From: Cinclus cinclus
Taxonomy: Eukaryota > Chordata > Aves > Passeriformes > Cinclidae
Direction: 5' to 3'
Assembly (NCBI RefSeq): GCF_963662255.1
Contig: NC_085067.1
Coordinates: 3,872,428-3,936,427 of the forward strand
Length of the DNA: 64,000 bases
Within the stretch, counting starts at the first letter, position 1; every line of letters begins with the position of its first letter. This document shows positions 11,301 to 22,115 of the stretch, in pieces. A model generated the notes under the pieces. That model made no database searches. It saw only the letters and a list, made by a program, of their open reading frames with translations, and was not told the origin of the DNA. Made by a program: the position numbers and the translations under genes.

Positions 11301-14300
11301 AAAACATTCTTATCAAACCAGTGCACAGCAGGTCAGAAGCTGAAATCAGTGCAGTAAATGTGATAGAATTTTTCTTCCTTTACTTTTCTCCTTTGTAGAC
11401 TCTTTCTTATCAGGAGTGTCCTTTTCCCCTCCTCATTCATTGTGGGGTTTAGCACAAGCCACTCTATCTTTGCCTTATCTTGCTTCTAGTTGTCACTAGG
11501 GCAGTGTAACTCACCTTTTAGTTTAAATATGCTTATTTTATTTATTGGTAGAGGAAGCTTGTGAGATATGAAGAGAGGGCCTATGTTGGGTGTGGTGGCA
11601 AAACAATTGAGGGAGGCTATTCCAGGCTCCAGTGCCTCTGTTCACTGGAGACTTCTGTCTCCATTTTCCTTCCTCTGGCTGGAGTTCATTTGGTTGCTGC
11701 TCTCCTTTTAGGCATTTTTCTTGCTTATTTTGTGTTCGTGGCCTCATCTCTCAGCACTTGTGGTTATCTGAGGTAATGTGGGTGTAGCCACAGCAAATGG
11801 TACCTTTTGTGCAGTCTGTGCAAAATTGAATATTTATAGTAGTTCAGGGATTTATATTTGCTCTTTACCATATTTATTGAGAAATGTGAGTTCCTGCAGT
11901 AGAAGCCTTATGCCCACACCATTGTTTCAAGCTGTAATTAATATTTTCACTTGTTTTCTTAAACTGCTCAGAGCAAGAACACCTTTATTTAGCAGGAGCA
12001 TTGCACACTTTTTGCTGCCAGCATAAAGAGCACATTAACATAAAGCCAGTTCTTTTGGAACCTTAGGATCAGCTCCAGGAAGAGTTAAATCAGCTTTGGG
12101 AAAGGTATTGTGTCTATTCTGCTGTGTAAATGTGAAGACTGCCAGGCTGGGAAAGCTGGCACAGACCACAGGAGCTCAATCCCAGTGCAGAAGGTGCAGC
12201 TGAGATTTAACTCCTCTCCTCTTATTTAAAATAACCTGATGGTTCCTTGCAAGGAGGAGACTTGTGCTCAGGACATGGACAGAGATGAAGATCAGTGTCA
12301 ACTGAAATAAAACAGATTGAAACCTGTTTAACCAATTAAATTCCCTGTCCCCAGAGCACCTGTGGCAGGTCTTGCTCTCTATCTCTAAAGACACTCACTG
12401 CCAGTGTTGGCACATTTCCTGGTAAGCCCTGTGAGAAAGTACAGTAGTGGTTCTGAAGTGCAGTTTTATTTTCTCATTTACAGGGAAGCTGATGGCTTGA
12501 AATCTGGTCAACTTTTTGTGCTGAAAATCCAAAGATAGCTGCCAGCTGCAAAGGATGTCACAGGCAGCAGGCAGGAGCTGGATTTAAATTGCATAACCTG
12601 CCAGCTCAGCCCTAAACAGAGATGTTGTTAAATGTATTAAGAGATGAGATTATTCTGGAGTTTTGAAAAGAAGCAAAGGCCCATCTTTGAACTCCAAATG
12701 AATATTAGAGTAAAAAATGAATAAGTACAGGGGAAACTCTGGGATAAAATGCCCATATTAAAAGGTCTGGTTTGTCTCTGGGGCAAACCACCTGATGGAA
12801 CATGTGATGCTGAATGAGCAAGCCTTTTGAGAATCAGTTTGATAAAGTTTCTCTGGCAGTGTTGGAGGAGCTTCAGAATTACTTATGAAATGTAACGAGG
12901 CTGGGAAGTGCCCTGTTTTTTGCTTTGGGCTGCTGCATTCCTGGGATAACCTGGAATTTGTAAGCTTCTGTTTTGCCTGGTGGTTTACCTGAGAATATGG
13001 AGTGTGAGCATGGAGGAAGAAGCTCTGTTGATTTTCCTGAGGCCTTTCAGATTGGTTTTGAACTGCTGAAACACCAAGATTTCAGAAGCTGAATGCAGAT
13101 AATTGATGTGTGTTTATTGTGACCGTTAAGATCCCATTTCTGGTTCTCACATGGAGAAATCCATGCTCCAGTGGCATTGCTGTGGTAGGAGAGGCACAGC
13201 TGCATGTTTCAGCAGGCTCACAGCTGTTTGCTTCTCTGGGCAGGTATTCAGAATAGTGAGCACTTGCCTGGGCAGCCCTCCAGAGACTTTCTGCTGGGAG
13301 TTCCGGGATAAGGAGAAGAACTACCACAAGTACGGCCCCATGACCCCGGTGCAGTTCTACAACGAGCATGTGAAGCCTTACTTCAACATGGAGGACAAGG
13401 TTGGGGAAGCTGAATTTTCCGAGACCTTTTTTTCTGCTACTAAGCCATTTATTTTCCAATGTTTCCAGTGCCTGTCCCTCCTGTAGCTGCAGCACCTGGG
13501 ATGGGCACTGCTTGCCCAAGTCAGTGTGTTTATAGTCCCTGTTGTGCTGTTTGTGCTCTACCCTTCAATTATCTGGGATCTTGTGTTGCAGTCCACAATG
13601 GTTTTGTAATGATAAAATATGCAATGATCTAATCAGCTGTAATGTCATAAGGCAGACGTTAAAGAAGGAATAATATGCAGAGCTGCTCTGCCACAGTTAT
13701 GAGGTGAACTTGTGAAACAAAACAAAAAAAAAACCCAACAAACACAACCTTAGAAAACATCTTACTTCAGCCAAGTAGCTTGTTTGTTAGTAGGGCAGAC
13801 AGCAGGCTGGGCCAAAAACCATTCCCTGAAATCCTTCTAGATTCAATCTTCAAAGATTTCAGTTATGTTGCACCTTATTTTATGACATCTTGATTTTTTG
13901 GCAGATTTGTCTAGTGAATGATCCTCGACCCCAGAATCCCTACAACAGGCTCTACACAGTGGAGTACCTGGGCAACATGGCTGGAGGGAGGAAAACTCTC
14001 TACAACAACCAGCCTGTGGAGGTCCTGAAGAAATTGGCTGCAGCATCCATTAAAGATGGCGAGGTGGGTTTGGTTTCTCTTCATGGATGGCACAGTGCAG
14101 CCCATGCCATGTTAAAACTCTTGGGATTTGGCCCAGACATGACCCTTCCTTTTCTTTGCAGGCTGTGTGGTTTGGCTGTGATGTGGCAAAGCACTTCTAT
14201 GGCAAACTGGGAATCAATGACCTGAATATGTGAGTAGAGAATCAAACCAGAATGTCATTTGGCACACTCACTGAAGACGTGAACAGTCCTTTCAATGAAT

Positions 14301-17300
14301 TAATTTGTACTTTGGATTATATACCCCAAAAAAGTATATTTAAGTAATTCAGCAGCAGCAGAATTTTTTTACTTGTTCATTTAATGTAAATCCTTTAAAG
14401 ATACACTATGACTAGTTGTTAAATATTCTTACTTATTTAAATGTCTAATATATATGGTGAAAGAAACTCTCAAAGGAATGGGGTTTTACATGTGTTCTGA
14501 CATTAAAATTGGTGGAACTTGTATGCCTGTGCAGTGACTCCTGGCACAGGGCAGTCTCCCGATTCCCTGACTTAGTCAGAGCTCCCCGTGCATTTCTCAT
14601 GTGACTTCTTTGTCTTCCTGCTAGATTTAATCATGAGCTGGTGTTTGGTGTCTCCATCAAGAACATGAACAAAGCAGAACGGTTGATCTTTGGAGAATCC
14701 CTGATGACCCATGCCATGGTCCTGACAGCTGTCACTGAGAAGGTAGAGTCTCCCTCCTGGAGTTCTGGTGCTGACAGGGATGTGTTGGAATATCCTGGCA
14801 GCTTTTCTGTGTCCTGGGCTCACTCAGAGTGTGCCACAACCCCCTGGTGCACAAGGCTTGGTTGTTTATTCCCTTTGTGTTGTTTGTGTCTGAGTGTTCA
14901 GAACTATAAATGTTTAACAAGGAGGGAAGAATTTTAGACATGTCAAAGGACTTCTTTTACCCACAAACTTTGATTGGACAACCACTGCGTGGTTAATCCA
15001 GTCTGGTTTAGAGCCTGTTAAAATGCTGCTAGGAGACACTTTGCAGCAGAGTTAACCTCCTGCAGCTCCCTGGCATGTGATCTCTCTGACCTCTAATTAG
15101 GGAAGGGGAAATGGTGTCCAGCATAGCTCTGTGGCAAACAGCAGGCTGAGATGAATCCACAGCTAGATCTGCTCCTGGAACCATAACAAAGCACATAATG
15201 AAGTAAAAAAGGAGCATACAAAAACTTACAGCTCAGGGTTATCTGCGAAGTTGATGTTTCCATTTATTTCCAGAAATTGCCATTATTAAAGTTTCTTTGA
15301 AGTGATCTCTTCCTGTTCAGCTTGGTCTTGGCTTGAGAAATAATAGCTTGCACAGCACTGAACGAGTTTGCCTGAGCTGTGGAGTTTTGAAACTTGAGAT
15401 GGAACTGCTGAATCATAAGACTGTTCCAAGTTACTTTTTACAACTCTATTTCCATTTTCTGCATTCTGAGCTCTTAAGGCTTCCGTTGTGTATCAGCTTG
15501 CATGAACACTTCTCTAAATATCTAACTGAAAAACAAGGAAAACTTTGTAGTTGGTACTTCTTAAAAACCTTAATCTGAAGGGGCTTTGAGAAACTGAGTT
15601 GTAAAATGTAATATTTTTGATTTACTTATTTTTTAAAAATTATTTTAATTCCATTCTTAAAATTCATATTACATTTTTACAACATCAAAACTTGATGTGG
15701 ATTAAATGTACCCCTTGGTTAAAAAGTTACTGTATGTGAATGTGTTCCTCCCAGTTTCTCTGAGAGAATCCAGAGCTGACATCCTTGGTCTGGGAGCTCT
15801 CAAGTGTCCCATCTAAGGACTGTTCTCTCTTTTCAAGGGAGAATAGAAGCATTACAACAATTCCATTCAATATTAAAAATGGATTTATGGGGTGTTTTTC
15901 AGGTTAGTTTTTTGTATTAAAATATTTTAATTGCACAGCACCAGACTTGGAGCTGTGTTCTTCAGCTGGAGTCTTCAAGGGTTTGTTACAAATGCTGTTC
16001 TGAATTCTGACAGTTCCTTGTTCCTTTCCTCTGATTCCCAGTTCAGGCAAGTTGTGCATCCTGTATTTAACTTCCCTCACACCCCGATGGGGGACAGGGA
16101 CAGCAGCTTAAATTCAGTGAGTCAGTTAAGTTCAAACTAGAATTTAGCTTCCTGATGAAATAAATATTGATTGCAAACTCTTATTTGCCACATTTCCTCA
16201 TATTTTATCTAAGTAGGTAGATAAGTGTTTTATAAAATGGCATTTTTCCAGCCATTAGCAAGAAACCATTGGGACTCTCAGGAGTGGAGCTCTGTGTTCT
16301 GGTGCTGGATTTGGATGTGGAAGGGGTTGCCTGCTCAGGTGTGGCCTGTCCTTCACCACTGAATGTTATGGGCTTGTTTTGGCACAGGATGGGCAAGAAG
16401 ATGCATTTGAAAAATGGAGAGTGGAGAACTCTTGGGGTGAAGACCGTGGCAATAAAGGTAATTTATAGTCATGAGAGCAGAAAGCTGAATGTTTGGAAAT
16501 AAGGATGTGGAAGGGACTGTGCAATAACCAGACTGGTTTGTGTATGGAAGGCATGGGAATATACTGATAGACTTCATCAAAAGCTCATATTTTATCAAAC
16601 TTTTCTCACATTATCAATTTTTAAGGTTGTTCAGTTTTGTTGCAGGGAAGCTGCTGATTCTCTTAAGCCTTGATATCAGTTTTGCTGTTGATCCCAAGTA
16701 AGTTCCCAGCTATTATCCCTGCCAAATACCCCAGCAGCTGCAGGAGTTTGCTCTCCCTCTGTCACAGTGGTCAGAGCCTTGGCTGTTTTGCTGCTCATTA
16801 TCCTTTGCTGCAGAACACAAGTGTGGAAAATCTGGTAGCATGAGTCCAAAAACATGGTGGCACTTGTCCTGTGAGACAGCAGAAACTCCTGTGGGTCTGT
16901 AACCAATCTGTTCATAATGGGACCGTGGATAAAAGTTTGGCTAAGTCAATAAAATAGGATCACTTCCAGGAAGTGCACTGTATAGGAATGATTTTTCTTT
17001 CTAGTACAAAAGGAGAAATAAAGGCTTCACTACATCATTTTTAACTAAAGCTTTTGGTAACAGCCAAGCTTTAGTCTGTGCACTGCACATGGGGCTCATG
17101 CTGGCTGTGGCTGGTGGTATTGAATAACCTTCCTGAGCCATGTGTGAAACTGAAGTGGTTTTTGTTTTCTTTTAAAGTACTGTTTATCAATTACTGCAAG
17201 GCTTTGCTTACTGATTTTGCAGATGAGGAAATGAGGGCTTGGCTGGTCCCAGCTTGTGCTGCAAACAGCTGCAGTGCAAGCTGTTCAAACTCCAACAGCT

Positions 17301-20300
17301 GGCTGTGGAAAAAAAAAAATCATAATTCTGGGTGCCTTTTTGAACCTGTGCCAAAGCCATGACATGCAGCCCCTCTCCAGTGCTTCTGCTTGTGCTGGGG
17401 GTTCCCCATGAACTTGTTTTCCTGTTGCTGCTGTCCCAGCTGCCCTCCTGGGACACTTTGGGAAGGCTCTGAGGGTTGTGCCAGGGCCCTGTGCCAGCCT
17501 GGTGTGGCACCTGGCAGCAGAGTGGACACAACCCTGAATCACATCTTGGAGCTGGTTTAGGAAATTGCTTCCAGTGGCTTCCCTGCTCATGGAAACTGGG
17601 AATGACCACAGGGTGTTTCTCTGCTAGTTTGAGGGGCAGCTCTGAGTCCCCCAACATCCCTGCTTTGCCCCACCAAGGCCAGGCAGCTTTTCCTATGTGG
17701 AGTGGAGGAGAACTCCGTGATTTTTGTCACCTCCTGAGTGAGACAGGCCAGATGTGGGCTCAGTCACGGCACAGCCTCAGTGGTGAGAGTGCCAGGCCAG
17801 ACTCTGTGTCCCCAGGAATAAGTCATTGCTGGCCACATTTTTCTGCTGCACATTAATCCCAAATGTTGTGCTTGTAAGATCTGGTGTGGCAGAACTTTCC
17901 CAGGATGTCTTGGTTTTCTTCTGGGAATAGACTATTTTTGGAGAACTCTGTTTTAGGATGTGGTCTTATTTATAAGCTTTTCAATAACATGAACAACTCA
18001 GAGGAAAACATAGAATATTCTTGGAAGTGTCTTAATTTGTTGTGGCCTTTTGGCCTTTCAGTAGTTTCTGTTCTGAGTTAACTGCATCCATTCACAGCAA
18101 AGTATTCTAACAAAAATCTTCTGACCTGACAAGACAATGAAACTGTCAATATCCAGCCTTCAAGGCTCAGCAATATGACACTAGTGGAATGTTCTTTGGA
18201 ATGCTGGATTAAGTAAAGAAGCCAAATCAATGCTGAGGTAACATCAATGGCACAGGGCAGCAGCATTGAACCCTGATACAGGTGGTGCCTGCTGGGCTGA
18301 GACTGACCTGTGGCACTTCAGTGCTGCAGCATCCAAATCCACACTCCCTTCTCAAGAATGAGTTCTGGAGCTGTGACAGAGGAGCTGGTTGTTCCTTTGA
18401 AATAAAATAGGAGCCCAGAGTGACTTGAATAAACCCTGCCCTATCTTGTCCCCGTGGCATCTGCGTGGACTTTGCAGGGTGAGTCACTGTCCCTTATCTG
18501 CTTTGTACCAGGGAACACCATGGTCTCTGGACAGTTCTGCTCCCTGACAATTCTTTGTTTTGCTCAGGGAGTTGCCTGGAAAAATGCCTTGACAGAAAAT
18601 CCCATCAGAAGTAGGAAGCTTGACTCTATTTCAGGGAGTTGAATCCCTGAATGATTTTCTTGGGTATGACCAAATGAGCTGCTCTGGAGCAAAAGGCAGT
18701 TGGACATGCCCTGCAGGGCTCCTTCCCAAACACTGGGAGAGGTAACTGAGTCACAGAATCATTTTGGTTGGGAAAAACCCTTTTAAGGTCCAATGGAATC
18801 CCACTGAACCATGTCCCCAAATGTCACATCTACACATCACTTAAATCCCTTCAGGGACTGTGACTCAACTTGATGGGGTTTCTTTTCCTTCCTGCCCTGA
18901 TTTTCCACTCTCCAGTAGTAGCTGTGTAGGAGGGTGAGGACTCAGAGTTTGTCTGAGCTGTCTTGCAGTGCCACTGAGTCTGTATCTCACTGTGATAAGA
19001 GTTAAGATTTTTATCTTATCTGCCTTGTTAAGGAATTGGGAAGCTGTGCTTGGTTAAGTCCAGCACAAAAAACAGAGTCCACATGAGTGAAGAGTCAGCC
19101 AAGAGTGATGCTAAACTTGGCATATCCCTGCTGGGTGTGGGGGATACAAGTAAGCCCCAACTCCCAGGATTTCTAGGACAGGGTGATTGAGGGTCCAGCC
19201 TGCAACAAAACAGCAGGGACTGGACTTGAGCCATTAAGCAATGAGCAAACAAATTACTTTTTTGTGAGGAAAGAGCAATCTCTTTCTTCATGTGGGGCTC
19301 CCTGTTTTTCCAGCTACAGTCCAGGGTGCCAGGTGCCACCTGTTTACCCTGAATGGAATACTGCAAGACTAGAGAGATTGGGACTCCTGGTTCAGGAATC
19401 ATGGGATGGAGTCAGTTGTAAGTTCACACTTCAGTGTGGGCAGAAGTGAAATCTTGTGGTAGTGCTTACCCTGGAGAAAGAGAACCCCTGTGAACCAGCC
19501 CAGCTTTTCCTCCCCTAAATATTTAGTAATTATGTGTAAGTGTTTCTGGAATCCTGTGTATTTTTCCTCAAGGAATGAACACAGCTGCTGACAAACATTG
19601 CTTGTTTTCAGAGGTAAAAAGTCACTTCCCAATCAAATATTTCCTTTCTGTTTCATTGGCTCTTTTTCAGCCACACAGGCAAGTTTAATTATTCTGAGTA
19701 GTCTTTTGTTCTGGAGACACACAGGACGTTATTACCGAACTTTGAACCCAGCTTATCCCATGGGATATCTTTTTTTAAAAGCAAGGAAGAGGGGAATACT
19801 AAATCACAGTGTGGAGAGGGGTCCATCTGCTTGTTTTGGCATGAAAGGAGCTTTTTTAGGATGCATCTCCAGCTGGAAGTCAGCCCCCTTTGGGCTTTTT
19901 CATGTCTTGTATTGGCTGTTGCTCTCCTGCAGGAAGCTATTTCAGGGATTTAACTGTAGGTTCCCGGTGTCTGTTTGTGCATTTCCCATCCCCAGGCAGG
20001 AGCACAAGCTCAATGTGGCTTCTCCAAGGCCCTTTGGGGACTTTCAGAGGTTTCCCAGGTGTCTGTAGGATGTGTGTGTGTGGGTCTGCACTGCCCAGGC
20101 CTCCCCAAACCTGAGTTATTTGCATGTTCTCGAGTCGTGCTTGGCACTTCCTCCCCACTCAGACACCGCGATCCCAATCGGCTCCGAGGGACAGGATGTC
20201 AGAGGCAGAGTTCATTAATCCTCTCAGGGTGCAATTACTTGTTGGCTCTTGGGAGTGAGAGGTTTTTGTGTGTCCCAAGAACTCATATCCTGAAGAGAGG

Positions 20301-21280
20301 ATAATCAGGGCAGCTCCCTTTGGCAGTGTTTCCAAAATGGCTTCTAGCTCGGGTTACAGTTGATAGGGGTTTTAATTTATGGGATTATCTGATTTCTTGC
20401 TTTAGAAACAAGATGGTGGAGATAGATGCATTTATTGTCCATATTCTTTAGACATTTTCTTGTTTCATTTGATTGTGTGATGATACAATATAAGGACACG
20501 AGGAACTTTATGTAATAAAGCCTTTTCATCTGTCTCCTAAATGCTTCCTTTTTCACAGCCACTCTTATTCCCAGTTCACCTGGAATAGCTTCTTTCCAGT
20601 GGCAGCTCTCTGCTAAAATCTCTAAAGTGGCTTCCTTCACTCCCAATTCAAAGGGTGTTCACTTTCATTTTCATATTAAGGGAAACAATTAGGATTTGCT
20701 TCAGCCTAAGTGTGATTTAAGTGGCTTTGAGGAAGGCTTGTTACTGCAAAAAGTAAACCAAGAAAGTTTTCTTAGAACAGGTTGATATTCACCTGAAAAA
20801 TACTAAAGCCTCAAATAGATTTAAAAAAATTTTGCACTCTGTCTTAAAGGCTTTGTAATCCTTTTGAGTATTCTCAATGCCCATTTCAACAGAGCAAACA
20901 TAAATTACAGATACTCTGGCTCTTGTTTTTCCTGGTGGGCTTCTTGCCTGACCTTTCAGTGTGCACAGAGTGCATCCTGTATGCTAACTTCCTCCAGATA
21001 TTTTTTGGTGGATTTGAGAGATAACCAGCGTGACCAGGGCCTGTTTAATGCATCATTTGTAGGTGAGGCTTGTCTGTGGCTGTTTTTCCTGCAGTGGCTT
21101 TGTGCTGTGATGCTGTTTTCTCCCCCAGGTTACCTGATCATGACCGATGACTGGTTCTCCGAGTACGTGTACGAGGTGGTGGTGGACAAGAAGCACGTGC
21201 CCGAGGAGATCCTGGCCGTGATGCAGCAGGAGCCCATTGTTCTGCCAGCCTGGGACCCCATGGGGGCTTTGGCCAAGTGA
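5356..21280 (+). CDS. BLMH: BLMH, bleomycin hydrolase (complete, 12 coding exons)
   Basis: BLMH is a cytosolic papain-family (C1) aminopeptidase that forms a hexamer. It hydrolyses the amide of bleomycin and clears homocysteine thiolactone and peptides. Coding exons: 5356-5368, 5786-5983, 6357-6466, 7116-7257, 8498-8586, 9728-9820, 13244-13399, 13905-14063, 14162-14229, 14625-14742, 16388-16457, 21129-21280. Together they total 1368 nt, or 455 aa, the same length as human BLMH, with every junction in phase. The catalytic triad falls at the family positions: Cys73 (GRCWIF, exon 3), His372 (LMTHAM, exon 10) and Asn396 (VENSWG, exon 11). The C-terminus is MGALAK, where human ends in E; this tail occupies the active-site cleft in the family and acts in autoprocessing. 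The upstream neighbour is TMIGD1 and the downstream neighbour SLC6A4, both on the same strand. No frameshifts or missing catalytic residues were seen. Confidence 0.97.
5369..5785 (+). other. BLMH intron 1 with G14 tracts and TG repeat
   Basis: This short GC-rich intron contains two uninterrupted runs of 14 G (5455-5468 and 5602-5615) and a (TG)n run at about 5719-5735. The G runs lie on the non-template strand just downstream of the transcription start, a setting where G-quadruplex or R-loop formation is plausible. Confidence 0.75.
5786..5983 (+). CDS. BLMH: BLMH exon 2
   Basis: The acceptor is cccgcag and the donor gtaaga; 198 bp, phase 1 to 1. It encodes the N-terminal region with LLAQNVAT, FQHAVP and EGKPVTNQ, hallmarks of bleomycin hydrolases. 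It is much more GC-rich than later exons, as it lies inside the CpG island. Confidence 0.95.
6357..6466 (+). CDS. BLMH: BLMH exon 3 with catalytic cysteine
   Basis: The acceptor is tctcag at 6351-6356 and the donor gtacag at 6467. It encodes GRCWIFSCLNAMR with nucleophile Cys73, followed by EEFEFSQSYLFFWDK, the papain-like active-site helix and the segment after it. Confidence 0.95.
6467..7115 (+). repeat. BLMH intron 3 with C-tract and CA microsatellite
   Basis: The intron holds a C11 run (6675-6685) directly followed by a (CA)n run to about 6700. No exon or RNA gene is supported in the rest. Confidence 0.7.
7258..9727 (+). other. BLMH introns 4 and 5 around exon 5
   Basis: Apart from exon 5 (8498-8586, phase 1 to phase 0, encoding EKYGVVPKKYFPES and the ATRRMNEILNHK helix) no feature is supported. 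The base composition is ordinary and AT-rich. Confidence 0.6.
9821..13243 (+). other. BLMH intron 6
   Basis: This is a 3.4 kb AT-rich intron between exon 6 (9728-9820) and exon 7 (13244-13399). No repeat family or RNA gene was recognised. The open frames have no recognisable protein. Confidence 0.5.
14230..16387 (+). other. BLMH introns 9 and 10 around exon 10
   Basis: Exon 10 (14625-14742) carries catalytic His372. The flanking introns 14230-14624 and 14743-16387 show only AT-rich unique-looking sequence. Confidence 0.55.
16388..16457 (+). CDS. BLMH: BLMH exon 11 with catalytic asparagine
   Basis: The acceptor is tggcacag and the donor gtaatt. It encodes DGQEDAFEKWRVENSWG, where Asn396 is the third member of the Cys-His-Asn triad. 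The exon leaves in phase 1 and joins exon 12 across a 4.7 kb intron. Confidence 0.93.
16458..21128 (+). other. BLMH intron 11 (largest intron of the gene)
   Basis: This 4.7 kb intron contains a reverse-oriented CR1 fragment at about 18748-18876. No supported exon or RNA gene was seen elsewhere in it. Confidence 0.55.
18748..18876 (-). mobile_element. CR1 LINE 3'-terminal fragment, reverse orientation
   Basis: The text begins cacagaatcattttggttgg, the reverse complement of the CR1 3' end, followed by aaggtccaatggaatcccac and a diverged stretch with aaatcccttcaggga (the CR1 'ccctggaggg' block reversed). It is a short, old, 5'-truncated copy inside BLMH intron 11. The right boundary is approximate. 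Confidence 0.75.
21129..21280 (+). CDS. BLMH: BLMH exon 12, C-terminus
   Basis: The acceptor is ctcccccag. It encodes GYLIMTDDWFSEYVYEVVVD, a KKHVPEE segment and WDPMGALAK, then TGA at 21278-21280. It is richer in GC at third codon positions than exons 4-6 (ctg, gtg, gag). Confidence 0.96.
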
Positions 21281-22110
21281 AGCATGGAGCATTTGCCTCC
21301 TCATGGCCATCAGAAGTAGCTGCAATAGAGAATTCCAGTGGTCGGAAGCCATAGCCAAACGATAACGAGACCGAGCCCTGGGCCTGGTCCCTATTCCTGA
21401 AATGTAAGTTAAGGATCCTTGGGAAATAGCGCTTCACTGATCCAAGCTCTCAGACAGGCTGCTCCAAAACTCAAAAGAGAAAAGGGGAAAAAACCTCAGA
21501 ATGAAAGCAGATAAGTGTTGTCAATGGCAGTTCGATTTTACCTTAAACTTTCAATGCGAATCAGCGTAGAAATGTAGTAAAACTTTCTTGACCAATGTTT
21601 TCCCTAGAAAAAATGGGCATTAAAGCCCTTTAGAATCCATAGTTAGGTGATTGTTAAGCAAACATATTGAGGTAATTAACCAATTATGGTCTGACTTGTC
21701 CTATAAAAGAACTCCTGCAAAATATTTTATATATTTACATTTTTAGTTTTCCTGAAGTTTTGGAGGGGACATATGAATTGAAATTGCTAAAAATGACCTT
21801 CAGAAAATTTTCTCTTCCAGCAGAATTGGGGAAGGGGAATGGTTTCCTTGAGGTATCCAGTTCCACTTGGTTTTATTCTTCCATTATTGAGCTTGGACTG
21901 GATAATCCCCCAAGGGCCAGTGCTATGTCTGTGTGCTCAGGAGCGCTATTTTTCAGTTATTTTAGCAAGAACAACCATAAATATGTTCACAGGTGGAGTT
22001 AGTGTCATGCTCAACAGAAAAACCAACGTTTTAATTGCTGCATTTTATTTGGTTGTTTTAAAAAACAAGATGGTGCTATGAAGCTTTTGAATAAACACTT
22101 TCTAAAGTGA
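21281..22110 (+). other. BLMH: BLMH 3'UTR
   Basis: The AT-rich sequence from the stop to the first good poly(A) signal, AATAAA at 22090-22095, is taken as the 3'UTR. No coding potential was seen. Confidence 0.65.
22090..22095 (+). terminator. BLMH: BLMH poly(A) signal
   Basis: A canonical AATAAA lies about 810 bp after the stop, followed within 50 bp by a T/GT-rich stretch (gttttggtttctttttt). Confidence 0.65.
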
Positions 22111-22115
22111 CTGGG